This document shows positions 1 to 8,730 of a DNA stretch of 39,862 bases, piece by piece. The DNA comes from Pseudomonas sp. GM18 (lineage in GTDB: Bacteria > Pseudomonadota > Gammaproteobacteria > Pseudomonadales > Pseudomonadaceae): the NCBI RefSeq assembly GCF_000282195.1, contig NZ_AKJT01000097.1:1-39862 (forward strand), given 5' to 3'. The notes under the pieces were generated by a model, which saw only the letters and a program-made list of their open reading frames with translations, did not search any database and had not been told where the DNA came from. Each line of letters opens with the position of its first letter. Within the stretch, counting starts at the first letter, position 1. A program made the translations under genes and the position numbers.

Positions 1-479
1 CGGTGGTTATGGCAACCGCCGCAGGTCACGGCGTATTTCTGGGCCAGACGCAGCCCCGGAAGGGTTTTGCGGGTATCGAGCAACTTCACTTGGGTTTGGG
101 CGACGAAATCCGCCAGGTACTGCGCGCGAGTGGCCACGCCCGAGAGCAGTTGCAGGAAGTTCAGCGCGCTGCGTTCGCCGGTGAGCAGCGAGCGTGCCGG
201 GCCTTCGAGGTGGAACAGCACCTGATTGGGTTTCACCCGCTCGCCATCGCTCACCTGCCAGTGCACGGCGACCCGCGGATCCAGCTGCCGAAACACGGCA
301 TCGACCCACGCAGTGCCGCTGATGACGGCCGCGTCGCGGGTGATGATGGTGGCTTTGGCCAGACGTTCGGCCGGGATCAGTTGCGCGGTGATGTCGCCGC
401 TGCCGATGTCCTCGAGCAACGCACGGCGCACGTTGGCTTCGATTTCGGCGGTCAAATCGGCGAGACGTAGATTCGGCAT
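1..479 (-). CDS. nadC: Nicotinate-nucleotide pyrophosphorylase (quinolinate phosphoribosyltransferase), 5' part
   Basis: The enzyme converts quinolinate and PRPP to nicotinate mononucleotide, CO2 and PPi in de novo NAD synthesis; it is cytosolic. The gene is cut by the left edge, so only the first ~159 residues are seen. The protein begins MPNLRLADLTAEIEANVRRA and contains the family's N-terminal features: LLEDIGSGDIT, then GERSALNFLQLLSGVAT, then DTRKTLPGLRLAQKYAV near the right end of the visible part. These phosphoribosyl-binding and substrate-binding segments are diagnostic of NadC. The ATG at 479 follows a GTGGAGCC Shine-Dalgarno stretch. It is divergent from the DUF1631 gene. Identification is secure; completeness of the gene cannot be judged. 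Confidence 0.96.
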   Translation of the reverse strand, partial: MPNLRLADLTAEIEANVRRALLEDIGSGDITAQLIPAERLAKATIITRDAAVISGTAWVDAVFRQLDPRVAVHWQVSDGERVKPNQVLFHLEGPARSLLTGERSALNFLQLLSGVATRAQYLADFVAQTQVKLLDTRKTLPGLRLAQKYAVTCGGCHNH

Positions 480-506
480 AACGGGCTCCACAAACAAAGT
501 GGCCCG

Positions 507-536
507 ATTATAGGGCCATGGTGCGAGGCAACCCAA
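507..536 (-). promoter_or_regulatory. Candidate sigma-70 promoter of nadC with dyad around the -10
   Basis: Reading the minus strand, TTGGGT (531–536) and a perfect TATAAT (507–512) are 18 bases apart and lie just upstream of the nadC start at 479. The -10 sits inside a small dyad, GGCCC … GGGCC (501–517), which could be an operator. No regulator is identified; the dyad may be chance. Confidence 0.5.
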
Positions 537-746
537 GGCATCAACAACCATCCCGTCGTTCGCAAACCTGCATTTGGTCGATTCGCGCGAGCAATCGGCG
601 CTAAGCAAGGGTCACTTATAAACGTCTATTCCTTGGTGAGGCGCAGAGTCTGCTGGCACAAGGGGGGGCTTTTGTCGATAATCCGCCTTGCATTTGACGT
701 CATGGCTTTGACGTGAACCGAGGAATCACCGTTTCAGGAGGCTTGG

Positions 747-2954
747 ATGCACAACGACGGGAATGTAGTGCCTTTGCACAAGGCGACTACCGACCAGGCG
801 ACTCACTCGCTGCTCGCCCGCCTGCCCGTGATTCTGCTTCAGGTTCGCGACAAAGCTGCTCAACAGCTCAAGCAGGGCTTGCAGGAGCTGTTCGATAACG
901 CCGACGACACCTTGTTCGAAATGGCCGACCGGGCCCGGAACGATGTCGAGCAAAACACCTTCTTCGAAGCCATGCGCGATTTGCGCCTCAAGCGCAAAAA
1001 TATCGAGCGCGGGTTTCTCGAGCAGTTCCTCGAGGCTTTCCTCAGACTCACGCAGTGCGACACCTCACAGGCTGCCTTGCCCCGGGCATTGGCTTTCGAT
1101 ACCTCGGCGTCGCTATCCCATGACGACATGGAGCGTAATGTGGCGGTGGAGGTCATGGTCGGCAAAGTGCTGAACCGCGATGGCTTCGCACTCGACCAGC
1201 TCACCGCCCGACTGAGCACCCTGCTGGGCAAGAAACTGGTCGAACAGCACAACCCCCTGGGGCCGACGCTGCTCTGCGAGTATTTCCTGCAGGCCGGGCG
1301 CAACCTGGGGATGGAGATCAAGGTCAAGCTGATCATCCTCAAGCTGTTCGAGCGCTATGTGCTCAGCAACGCCGATCGGCTCTACGCCGAAGCCAATCAA
1401 CTGCTGATTGCCACCGGCGTGTTGCCGGACCTCAAGCCCGCCCCGGCGCGGCGTGCCACCGATCGAGCGGCCGCCAGTGTTCACGCCGACCCTGTCGAGG
1501 CAGGGAGTCGCAGCGGCAATCCACAGATTGACGACGGGGTGCAGGAAGTTTTCGCCGCATTGCAGGAGTTGCTGCTCCATGTGCGCGGCAGTGTTGCGCC
1601 GACCCTGGAGGTCAGTGCCCAGACCCAGCCCATTTCCACCCGCGATCTGCTGCGTCTGCTCTCGCACTTGCAGCAGTACGTGCCGGCGCTGGCGGTTCAG
1701 GACGACTTCGACCTGCGTAACCAGCTCGAACTGCTGCTGACCCGGGTCAGTGTCAAAAGCGGCAGGTCGCGGGTGGTCGGGGTGGCCGATGAAGACGTGA
1801 TCAACCTGATCGCCATGCTCTTCGAATGCATTCTCGATGACCGCAACCTGCCGGACTCCCTCAAGGCGCTGATCGGCCGCCTGCAGATTCCGATGCTGAA
1901 AGTCGCGGTGCTCGACAAGAGTTTTTTCAGCCGCGGCAGCCATCCCGCCCGGCGCTTGCTCAACGAAATCGCCTCGGCGGCCATGGGCTGGGGCGAGTGC
2001 GATGACCACCAGCGCGACAGTCTGTACCTGCGCATCGAGCAGGTGGTGCAGCGCTTGTTGAACGACTTTGTCGATGACCCGGCGATCTTTTCCGAACTGC
2101 TGGCGGATTTCCTCGCCTTCACCAGTGACGAGCGCCGTCGCAGCGAATTGCTTGAGCAGCGCACCCGTGACGCCGAAGAAGGCCGCGCCAGGACCGAACT
2201 GGCGCGTCAGCGCGTCGAGCAGGCGCTGAATCAGGTGTTGATGGGCAAGGTTTTGCCGCACAGCGTGGTGGTGTTTGTTCAGGAGGCCTGGAGCAAAGTG
2301 CTGTTGCTGACCGGCCTCAAGCACGGTGATCAGTCCGCCGAATGGCACGCCGATGTGCAGACCATGGAGCAGTTGATCTGGAGCGTGCAGCGCCATGACG
2401 AACCCGATGCAAGCCTGCGCTTGTTGGCGCTGGTGCCGGGGTTGCTCAAGTCGTTGCGTGATGGGCTGAACAGCTCGGCATTCGACCCGTTCGCCACCAG
2501 TGAGTTTTTCAGCGAGCTGGAAGCCTTGCACGTTCAACTGTTTGAGCGTCCGGGTCAGGACAGCCCGCCTGTCGAGGGGGCGATGATGGTCGAAGTGCAG
2601 GAGGAAATCGTGCTTCGCACCGCTGACGAAGGCCCGGTCGAAACGACCTCGGTGCGTTTGCCGGAGGACGATGTCGCGCTACTGCAAGTCGATCAATTGC
2701 GTCCGGGGTGCTGGGTCGAGTTTCAGGAAGACGAGGAAAACACTCTGCGCTGTAAATTGGCGGCGATCATTGAAACCACCGGCAAGTACATCTTTGTCGA
2801 CCGTACCGGAATGAAAGTGCTGGAGCACAACCGTACCGGCCTGGCCCTGGAGTTTCGGCGTGGCGCGGTGCGCACGCTGGACGACACCTTGCTGTTCGAT
2901 CGGGCGCTGGAATCAGTGCTGGGCAACCTGCGGCGTCTCAATCGCGGCAAGTGA
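747..2954 (+). CDS. DUF1631 family protein of unknown function
   Basis: A 735-residue soluble protein with no signal peptide or membrane segment, recognised as the DUF1631 family found in many Pseudomonas; similar proteins are sometimes mislabelled thymidine phosphorylase. Most of it is predicted helical and charged, with a possible coiled coil at about residues 465–500 (rich in E, R and A). The last ~90 residues differ: a beta-rich segment beginning LRPGCWVEFQED and continuing through KYIFVDRTGMKVLEH and LALEF, which resembles a PilZ-type barrel but lacks an obvious RxxxR c-di-GMP motif. The ATG at 747 has a CAGGAGG Shine-Dalgarno seven bases upstream. It lies directly before ampD, with a 64-base gap, and diverges from nadC, the same order I remember around PA4523. 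Function unknown; a link to c-di-GMP is inference only. Confidence 0.85.
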   Translation: MHNDGNVVPLHKATTDQATHSLLARLPVILLQVRDKAAQQLKQGLQELFDNADDTLFEMADRARNDVEQNTFFEAMRDLRLKRKNIERGFLEQFLEAFLRLTQCDTSQAALPRALAFDTSASLSHDDMERNVAVEVMVGKVLNRDGFALDQLTARLSTLLGKKLVEQHNPLGPTLLCEYFLQAGRNLGMEIKVKLIILKLFERYVLSNADRLYAEANQLLIATGVLPDLKPAPARRATDRAAASVHADPVEAGSRSGNPQIDDGVQEVFAALQELLLHVRGSVAPTLEVSAQTQPISTRDLLRLLSHLQQYVPALAVQDDFDLRNQLELLLTRVSVKSGRSRVVGVADEDVINLIAMLFECILDDRNLPDSLKALIGRLQIPMLKVAVLDKSFFSRGSHPARRLLNEIASAAMGWGECDDHQRDSLYLRIEQVVQRLLNDFVDDPAIFSELLADFLAFTSDERRRSELLEQRTRDAEEGRARTELARQRVEQALNQVLMGKVLPHSVVVFVQEAWSKVLLLTGLKHGDQSAEWHADVQTMEQLIWSVQRHDEPDASLRLLALVPGLLKSLRDGLNSSAFDPFATSEFFSELEALHVQLFERPGQDSPPVEGAMMVEVQEEIVLRTADEGPVETTSVRLPEDDVALLQVDQLRPGCWVEFQEDEENTLRCKLAAIIETTGKYIFVDRTGMKVLEHNRTGLALEFRRGAVRTLDDTLLFDRALESVLGNLRRLNRGK

Positions 2955-3018
2955 TCGCGCGCCGAGGGTCTATCGCGGCATACTGGGCGCCAACACAGTC
3001 GTCGTTGAAGGAGCCTGT

Positions 3019-3594
3019 ATGCAGTTGGACCCCGCGAGTGGTTGGTGTCAGGGTGTGCGTTTATGCCCTTCGCCCAACTTCAATGCGCGCCCCGAGGGCG
3101 AGATTTCCCTGCTGGTGATCCACAACATCAGTCTGCCGCCCGCGCAGTTTCTGACCGGCAAGGTGCAGGAGTTTTTCCAGAATCGTCTGGATGTCACGGA
3201 ACATTCCTATTTTGCAGGGATCGCCGACCTGCGGGTGTCTGCGCACTTTCTGATTGAACGTGACGGCACCGTCACTCAGTTTGTCTCTTGTCTTGAGCGC
3301 GCCTGGCACGCCGGGGTCTCGTGTTTCGAGGGGCGGGAAACCTGTAACGATTTTTCCGTGGGCATCGAGCTTGAAGGCACGGATGATCTACCGTTCACCG
3401 ATGCGCAATATGAGACGTTGACTGCCCTGACCCGACAGCTGCAAAGCGCCTTCACGGGCATCACCGCACAACGTATCTGCGGGCATAGCGACATTGCACC
3501 CGGGCGCAAGACTGATCCGGGACCGGCGTTTGACTGGGCACGCTATCGCGCGGCCCTGGCAAAAGCCGCTCAGGAAGAAGAGGAGCAACAATGA
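3019..3594 (+). CDS. ampD: 1,6-anhydro-N-acetylmuramyl-L-alanine amidase AmpD
   Basis: Cytosolic zinc amidase that cleaves the peptide from 1,6-anhydro-MurNAc peptides during peptidoglycan recycling; loss of AmpD derepresses AmpR-controlled AmpC beta-lactamase (family knowledge). The protein is 191 residues, close to the usual ~187. Zinc ligands can be read as His35 (LLVIHN), His156 (ICGHSD) and Asp166 (KTDPGP); Glu117 and Lys164 match the catalytic residues. I chose the ATG at 3019, preceded by AAGGAGCC, rather than an in-frame upstream ATG at 2860 that lies inside the DUF1631 gene and adds 53 unrelated residues. The stop overlaps the ampE start (ATGA), so the two are translationally coupled, as in other Pseudomonas. 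Confidence 0.97.
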   Translation: MQLDPASGWCQGVRLCPSPNFNARPEGEISLLVIHNISLPPAQFLTGKVQEFFQNRLDVTEHSYFAGIADLRVSAHFLIERDGTVTQFVSCLERAWHAGVSCFEGRETCNDFSVGIELEGTDDLPFTDAQYETLTALTRQLQSAFTGITAQRICGHSDIAPGRKTDPGPAFDWARYRAALAKAAQEEEEQQ

Positions 3595-4427
3595 GTTTTC
3601 TGGTGCTGCTGTTAGCGGTCTGGATCGAGAAATTCTCGGCCCTGCGCCATCGGGTTCAACGTGATGCTGGTTGGGTGCGCGAGCTGAACAAGCTTGAAGC
3701 GAGCCCACGCATGACCAACCGTCCGTGGCTGATACTGGTGGTGCTGGTGTTGTTGCCGGTGGCGCTGCTGGGGTTGCTGTTGGTGGTGCTGGACCCGGTG
3801 GCCTATGGCTTGCTGGCGTTGCCCGTGCACCTGTTGGTGGTGATTTACAGTCTGGGGCGTGGTGATCTGCTGGCCGGCCTGGGGCCGTTTCGCGATGCCT
3901 GGCGCCGGGAAGACCTGCAGGCTGCCGCCCATGTGGCCAAACGCGACCTGGATATCTGCGCCGACAGTGGCGAGCAACTGCTGGAACGGGTTCAAGGGCA
4001 TTTGCTGTGGGAGGCCTATCAGAGCTTTTTCGCGGTGATCTTCTGGTACTTCCTGCTGGGCCCGGTCGCGGCCCTGAGCTATCGACTGCTGGCGCTGGCC
4101 GAAGAGCATGGGCAAAACCCGGCCGTGGTCGAGCGCGCGACACAACTGCGCCACGCGTTCGATTGGGTGCCGGTGCGGTTACTGGCGGCGAGTTTCGCGC
4201 TGGTTGGCAACTTTGTCGCGGTCAGCCGGGTGATGCTGCATGAGCTGCTGAACTGGAACATCAGCGCCGCCCAGTTGATCGAGAAGGTCGGGCTGGTGGC
4301 CGGTGAAATTCCGGCGCCGGTGGTCGGCCCGGACGGCATCAACAGCCTGGACCGGATCTGGGAACTGCTGCTGCGCGCGGCGGTGCTTTGGTATGCCGGG
4401 TTTGCGTTGTGGACTGTTTTGCACTGA
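3591..4427 (+). CDS. ampE: Inner-membrane regulatory protein AmpE
   Basis: AmpE (278 residues) is an inner-membrane protein of the CobD/CbiB-like AmpE family, encoded with ampD in enterobacteria and Pseudomonas and proposed to act as a signalling or transport component in the beta-lactamase induction pathway; its biochemical activity is unsettled. The protein shows a short hydrophobic start (residues 1–12), a strong hairpin of two membrane segments around 46–85, another at about 138–165 (FFAVIFWYFLLGPVAAL), one near 195–215, and a C-terminal segment at about 260–277. The charged loop FRDAWRREDLQAAAHVAKRDL lies between the second and third segments. Its start overlaps the ampD stop by four bases. 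No truncation or unusual feature is seen. Confidence 0.95.
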   Translation: MSFLVLLLAVWIEKFSALRHRVQRDAGWVRELNKLEASPRMTNRPWLILVVLVLLPVALLGLLLVVLDPVAYGLLALPVHLLVVIYSLGRGDLLAGLGPFRDAWRREDLQAAAHVAKRDLDICADSGEQLLERVQGHLLWEAYQSFFAVIFWYFLLGPVAALSYRLLALAEEHGQNPAVVERATQLRHAFDWVPVRLLAASFALVGNFVAVSRVMLHELLNWNISAAQLIEKVGLVAGEIPAPVVGPDGINSLDRIWELLLRAAVLWYAGFALWTVLH

Positions 4428-4485
4428 TTTCTGTTTAGAACCCAAAAGATCGCAGCCCTGTAGCAACTGGCGAAGCCTGCGTTCG

Positions 4486-4640
4486 CCTGTAGCAGCTGTC
4501 GAGCCCCAGCGAGGCTGCGTTCGGCTGCGAAGCAGTCGTCATTCCAATCACCTTGGTTTACCTGAAACACCGCATTGGTTGACTTTACGACTGCTTCGCA
4601 GCCGAACGCAGCCTCGCTGGGGCTCGACAGCTGCTACAGG
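4486..4640. repeat. Perfect 54-bp inverted repeat, extragenic element between ampE and the chemoreceptor gene
   Basis: Arms 4486–4539 and 4587–4640 are exact reverse complements over 54 bases and enclose a 47-base centre. An outer partial copy extends the pairing: 4451–4464 (CGCAGCCCTGTAGC) complements 4633–4646. The transcript could form a very stable hairpin, so it may also end ampE transcription, although no T-run follows. The element fills most of the 349-base gap 4428–4776; the rest holds a -10-like TATACA at 4693–4698 with no convincing -35. I recognise CTGTAGCAGCTG… and GCTGCGAAGCAGTCGT as the type of dispersed extragenic repeat seen in fluorescens-group genomes; the copy number cannot be judged here. 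Confidence 0.9.
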
Positions 4641-4776
4641 GCTGCGTGTCTGTCGTTAACCTTAAGTTACAAAACCTTCCTGCGAATTAAGCTATACAGA
4701 GATAGCGCCAATAGTGGCTATCTGCTGTCTCTGCGCGCCTGCCAATAAAAATAAGAAATCAAAGGGAGACTTCACA

Positions 4777-6807
4777 GTGAAGAGCTTGCTCTATCCCGCC
4801 GTCGCGCTGATGAACCGCCTGAGCTTCGGCATGAAGTTCAGCCTGATCAGCGTGCTGTTCCTCGTGCCGATGCTGGTGACCAACTTCTATCTGGTGCGCG
4901 ACTCCTATCGCGAATTCCAGGGCACCCGGGTCGAGTTGCAGAGCCTCGATCTGTTGGGCTGCGGCCTGAGCCTGCGTCGGGATCTGGAGACCCTGAACAA
5001 CCTGGTACAGATCAACGTCACCCTTGGCCAGTCCGGCAAGGCCAATCATGTCGAATCGACGATCAGTGCCCTGGAGCAAAGCGTCCTGAGCCGTTTGCAG
5101 GGGCTGGCGGCGATGACCACTGACCCGGAACAAATAACGTTTTTCGATGGCAAACGCGATGAAATGATCGCCGCGTTCAAGGCCCAGCAAGCGGAAAACT
5201 CCCTGCAAAGCAAAAGTGCGCTGATCGGCAAGTTGCTCGGCAACGCGCAGATTTTCAGCCAGATCATTGCCAGTCAGGCCGGCCTGAGCCGCGACAGCCA
5301 GAGCGACATGCGTCAGCTGAGCGAGCTCATTACCAACGTCACACCGGCCGTTACCCAGACACTCGGCGAAGGCCGGGCGATGGGGGCTTACTCGCTGGGG
5401 CAGGGTTTTCTCAATTCGGCCTCGAGTACCCGATTCGATGAGTTGCTGGCGCAGATCGAAAAACTTCAGGCCGAATACGGCCTGAAGTTGAAGGATGCAC
5501 TGGGCTCCAGTAAAGCCGCGCACGAAACCCTGGCGGCTCAGGCAGAAAGCAGCAAGGCCTCCCTGAAAAAGGCCAGTGAACTGTTTGAAGAGCAGGTGGT
5601 GATGGCCGACACCCTCGATGCGCCGTGGCAGGCCTTTTTCGATCAGGTCACGGGCCTGATGGACCAGACCTATCAACTCAACGAAGCCACCCTGAAGTTT
5701 CTCGGTACCCAGTTACAACAGCGACTGGAGCAGCACCGTACCCACATGGTGTTGCAGGCGGTGGCGCTGGCACTGGTGTTTGTGTTGATTTTTTACCTCT
5801 ATGGCGGGTTCTACGCCTCGACCCGCACCACCCTCAAGCGTCTGGGCGCGGTGATGGACAAGGTGGCGGCGGGTGACATGACCGTGACCTTCAGCGCCAA
5901 CAGCCGCGATGAACTGGGCGAGTTGGGCGAGGTGTTCACCGGCACCGTGAAGAAAATCCATGATTTGATCGAGCGAGTGGGCCAGACCGTCAGCGAGGTC
6001 GAGCGCCAGGCCGGGCAGGTCGAACACGTGTCGGCCCAGAGCAACCAGGCGGTGGCGGGGCAGCGCACGCAGATCGAACAGGTCGCCACGGCGATGAACC
6101 AGATGTCGGCCACTTCCCTGGAGGTGGCACGCAGTGCCTCCGCGGCCGTCAGCAGTGCCCACAGCGTCAATGACGAGACCATCAGCGGTCGCGGACTGGT
6201 GGAGTCCCAGCAGGGCAGCATCGCTGCACTGGCCAGTGAAATCGATCAGTCGGTGCGGGTGATCAATCAACTGGCCAGCGACAGTCAGTCCATCAGCCGT
6301 GTGCTGGAAGTGATCAAAAGCATTGCCGAACAAACCAATCTGCTGGCCCTCAACGCCGCCATCGAAGCCGCGCGCGCGGGCGAGCAAGGCCGTGGTTTTG
6401 CGGTGGTGGCGGACGAGGTCCGGACCCTGGCCAAACGCACCCAGCAATCGACCGAAGAAATCGAGCAGATGATCGCCAAGCTGCACAGCGGTGTCGGTGC
6501 GGCGGTCAAGGCCATGGGCACCAGCCATCAAATGGCCAACGGCACGGTCGGGCAGTCGGAAAAGGTCCAGCAGGCGCTGGAAAACATCCTCGGCGCCGTC
6601 GGCATGATCGTCGACCAGAACCAGCAGATCGCCGCTGCGGTAGAGCAGCAGACCGCCGTGGCTCACGACATCGACCAGAACATCGTCGAGATCAACCGCG
6701 CCGGCGAGCGTACCGCCGAAGGCGCGCACCAGACTGAGAATGCCAGCCGGGCGTTGTCGGCGCAGGTGGTGGAGTTAAAGCAATTGATCAGCGCGTTTCG
6801 GGTTTGA
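4777..6807 (+). CDS. Methyl-accepting chemotaxis protein
   Basis: A 676-residue transmembrane chemoreceptor that would signal through CheW/CheA. Order: short cytoplasmic start, TM1 at about 19–40, a long (~280-residue) mostly helical periplasmic sensor domain, TM2 at about 323–346 (LALVFVLIFYLYGGFY), HAMP at about 347–400 (RLGAVMDKVAAGDMTVTF), then the coiled-coil signalling domain with the conserved hairpin tip NLLALNAAIEAARAGEQGRG around residues 521–540. I prefer the GTG at 4777, preceded by AAAGGGAGA, over an in-frame ATG at 4714, which would add 21 residues of unlikely sequence (several Cys, Lys-rich) and lacks a good ribosome site. The ligand is unknown. Its place beside ampDE matches PA4520. 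There is no C-terminal CheR-binding pentapeptide. Confidence 0.93.
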   Translation: MKSLLYPAVALMNRLSFGMKFSLISVLFLVPMLVTNFYLVRDSYREFQGTRVELQSLDLLGCGLSLRRDLETLNNLVQINVTLGQSGKANHVESTISALEQSVLSRLQGLAAMTTDPEQITFFDGKRDEMIAAFKAQQAENSLQSKSALIGKLLGNAQIFSQIIASQAGLSRDSQSDMRQLSELITNVTPAVTQTLGEGRAMGAYSLGQGFLNSASSTRFDELLAQIEKLQAEYGLKLKDALGSSKAAHETLAAQAESSKASLKKASELFEEQVVMADTLDAPWQAFFDQVTGLMDQTYQLNEATLKFLGTQLQQRLEQHRTHMVLQAVALALVFVLIFYLYGGFYASTRTTLKRLGAVMDKVAAGDMTVTFSANSRDELGELGEVFTGTVKKIHDLIERVGQTVSEVERQAGQVEHVSAQSNQAVAGQRTQIEQVATAMNQMSATSLEVARSASAAVSSAHSVNDETISGRGLVESQQGSIAALASEIDQSVRVINQLASDSQSISRVLEVIKSIAEQTNLLALNAAIEAARAGEQGRGFAVVADEVRTLAKRTQQSTEEIEQMIAKLHSGVGAAVKAMGTSHQMANGTVGQSEKVQQALENILGAVGMIVDQNQQIAAAVEQQTAVAHDIDQNIVEINRAGERTAEGAHQTENASRALSAQVVELKQLISAFRV

Positions 6808-6929
6808 TGTGGCGAGGGGGCTTGCCCCCGTTGGGTCGCGAAGCGGCCCCCGGCGCCGGTCCAGACAGACCGAGTTGTCCGGATTTACGACTGCTTCGCA
6901 GCCGAACGGGGGCAAGCCCCCTCGCCACA
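6808..6929. repeat. REPIN-type element (paired REP sequences in inverted orientation)
   Basis: Outer arms 6808–6832 and 6905–6929 are exact reverse complements over 25 bases; each contains the short palindrome GGGGGCTTGCCCCC typical of Pseudomonas REP sequences beginning GTGGCGAG. The element lies between the convergent chemoreceptor and tatD genes and starts two bases before the end of a TGA-T junction, so it probably works as a two-way terminator. Its right interior, 6884–6908, is identical over 25 bases to 4584–4608 in the otherwise different element near ampE. REPINs are mobilised in trans by RAYT transposases (established for fluorescens-group strains); no RAYT gene is in this window. 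Confidence 0.85.
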
Positions 6930-6954
6930 AAAGCCCGCTCCCACAGGTATTGGA

Positions 6955-7731
6955 TTACCAGTTGAACAACTCACAGGCATTGGCCGAGCTGGCGGCGGCC
7001 AGTCGTTCGGGGCTGATCGCCATGAGGACGGCCAGTGCCTCGCAGATCGCCGGCAAATGGCTCGGGCTGTTGCGTTGGCCGGGGAACATGGCGGGGGCCA
7101 TGTCCGGTGAGTCGGTTTCCAGTACCACCGATTCAAGGGGCAAGCCGGCAATCACCCGGTGCATGCGCAAGGCTTGCGGCCAGGTCGCGGCGCCGCCGAG
7201 GCCGAGTTTGAAACCGAGCTTGATGTATTCGCGAGCCTCTTCCTGGCTGCCGGCGAAGGCATGAATGATCCCCGCCCGTTTCAAGCGAAACCGTTTGAGT
7301 GTGGCAATCACTGCCGCGTGGCTGCGTCGCACATGAATCAATGCTGGAAGATTGAAGTCCGCCGCCAGTTGCAGTTGGGCGTCGAACAGCGTTTGCTGAC
7401 GTTCACGATCCAGAGTTTCGATGAAGTAATCCAGACCAATCTCGCCCACCGCGCATAGCTGGCGATGGCCCGCCAATCGAGCCAGCCAGTCACCGAGTTC
7501 GGTCAAATCTTCTGGGCGATGGTCATCCAGATACACCGGGTGCAAACCGAACGCCGCGTGCAGATCGGGATCACTTTGCACCAGTTCCCAGACCCGCTGC
7601 CAATTGGCCTGATACACCCCCAGCACCACCATCCTCCGCACGCCGAGCGCGCGGCTCTCGGCCAGCAACGCCTGACGATCCGGGTCGAAGTCCGGAAAAT
7701 CCAGATGAGTGTGGGTGTCGATCAGTTCCAC
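6955..7731 (-). CDS. TatD/YjjV-family metal-dependent hydrolase (putative deoxyribonuclease)
   Basis: A 258-residue amidohydrolase-fold TIM barrel. Metal-binding residues are visible: DTHTH (residues 5–9), the Glu of GEIGLDY, the His of IHVRRSH and of IIHAFAGS, and the Asp of ETDSPDM. Family members are Mg-dependent 3'-5' exonucleases or deoxyribonucleases of the TatD/YcfH/YjjV group; the sequence fits the YjjV branch best, so the symbol tatD is not assigned. It begins three bases after the fruR stop on the same strand and is probably co-transcribed with it. Whether this has any metabolic meaning is not known. The 3' end faces the REPIN. Length is normal for the family and no catalytic residue is missing. 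Confidence 0.9.
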   Translation of the reverse strand: MELIDTHTHLDFPDFDPDRQALLAESRALGVRRMVVLGVYQANWQRVWELVQSDPDLHAAFGLHPVYLDDHRPEDLTELGDWLARLAGHRQLCAVGEIGLDYFIETLDRERQQTLFDAQLQLAADFNLPALIHVRRSHAAVIATLKRFRLKRAGIIHAFAGSQEEAREYIKLGFKLGLGGAATWPQALRMHRVIAGLPLESVVLETDSPDMAPAMFPGQRNSPSHLPAICEALAVLMAISPERLAAASSANACELFNW

Positions 7732-7734
7732 GGC

Positions 7735-8730
7735 TCAATCCTGACGAATACGCTGCTTGAAGGTCCGTGCGATGGCCTGCACGCCGGGCTGGTAATCGGC
7801 CTGTTCGATGGCGGCCAATGCCAGTTCCAGGGCTTTATCGGCAATCAGTTGATGTTGCTGGGACATGGCGTTGACCGGCAGCGGCAGGAAGTCCAGCAAC
7901 TGCGTATCACCGAAGGTGCCCAGGCGCAGCGGGCGGGTTTTCAGCGGGAAGTCGTGCAAGGCATCGAACACGCCCTGAAGCAGCACGTAGGATGTGGTCA
8001 CCAGCGCATCCGGCAAATGGCCCAGGCGTTGAATTAATTCTTCCATTAATTGTTTGCCGCACTCACGGCTGAACGACTCGCCGTGCTCGATCAGCGCCTC
8101 GCCTTTGAAGCCGTTCAGCGCTTCCTTGAAGCCCGCCGCCCGCTCCTGGCTGATACTCAATTCGGGACGTGCGCCGAGCAGCGCGATCTGTTTTGGCAGC
8201 GGCTCCAGCAGGCTGCGTGTCAGGTGCAGGCTGGCTTCACGATCGTCGCTGATCACCGAGCAGAAATGCTCGGGCTCCATCACCCGGTCGATGGCGATGA
8301 TCGGAATGCCTTTGGCCTGCAACTGGCGATAGCTGTCGTCACCGGCCGGCAGGCAACTGGCGACGATCAGCGCATCGCAGCGGCGGGCGCGGAACAGTTG
8401 CAGCAATTGCCGTTCGCTGTCTGGCGCATCGTCGGAGCTGGCGATCAGCAGCTGATAGCCGCGCGCCCGGGCGCCCTGTTCCAGCAGTTTGGCGATTCGC
8501 GCGTAACTGGGGTTTTCCAGGTCCGGCAGAATGAAGCCCAGGGTGCGGGTGTGCCGACTGCGCAGCCCGGCGGCTTGCGGGTTGGGCGTGAAGCCATGTT
8601 GTTCGACCACTGCCCGCACGCGCTCGACGGTGGCGCTGCTGATGCGTTGCTGTTCGGCCTTGCCATTGATGACGTAACTGGCGGTGGTCACGGAGACGCC
8701 GGCCAATTGTGCAATATCGCTGAGTTTCAA
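7735..8730 (-). CDS. fruR: LacI-family catabolite repressor/activator FruR (Cra), TTG start
   Basis: A 331-residue LacI/GalR regulator of the fructose operon; in P. putida Cra/FruR binds fructose-1-phosphate and represses fruBKA (established). The helix-turn-helix is at the extreme N-terminus (LSDIAQLAGVSVTTASYVIN), followed by the hinge and a periplasmic-binding-protein-like effector domain (LGFILPDLENPSYARIAKLL onwards). I chose TTG at 8730: it has AAGGAA eight bases upstream and puts Lys-Leu-Ser-Asp directly after the start, as in Cra proteins of ~331–334 residues. An ATG at 8802 or 8766 would add 24 or 12 residues before the helix-turn-helix. Divergent from fruB; the operator at 8873–8884 lies between. 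Followed immediately by the TatD-family gene. Confidence 0.94.
   Translation of the reverse strand: MKLSDIAQLAGVSVTTASYVINGKAEQQRISSATVERVRAVVEQHGFTPNPQAAGLRSRHTRTLGFILPDLENPSYARIAKLLEQGARARGYQLLIASSDDAPDSERQLLQLFRARRCDALIVASCLPAGDDSYRQLQAKGIPIIAIDRVMEPEHFCSVISDDREASLHLTRSLLEPLPKQIALLGARPELSISQERAAGFKEALNGFKGEALIEHGESFSRECGKQLMEELIQRLGHLPDALVTTSYVLLQGVFDALHDFPLKTRPLRLGTFGDTQLLDFLPLPVNAMSQQHQLIADKALELALAAIEQADYQPGVQAIARTFKQRIRQD

Noticed and set aside
652..672. Sigma-54-like TGGCACAAGG…GC upstream of the DUF1631 gene
   Set aside because: The GG-to-GC spacing is one base too long and the -12 TTGC is missing.
4714..4776. Upstream ATG for the chemoreceptor gene
   Set aside because: It lacks a ribosome site and adds a Cys/Lys-rich stretch unlike chemoreceptor N-termini; the GTG at 4777 has AAAGGGAGA.
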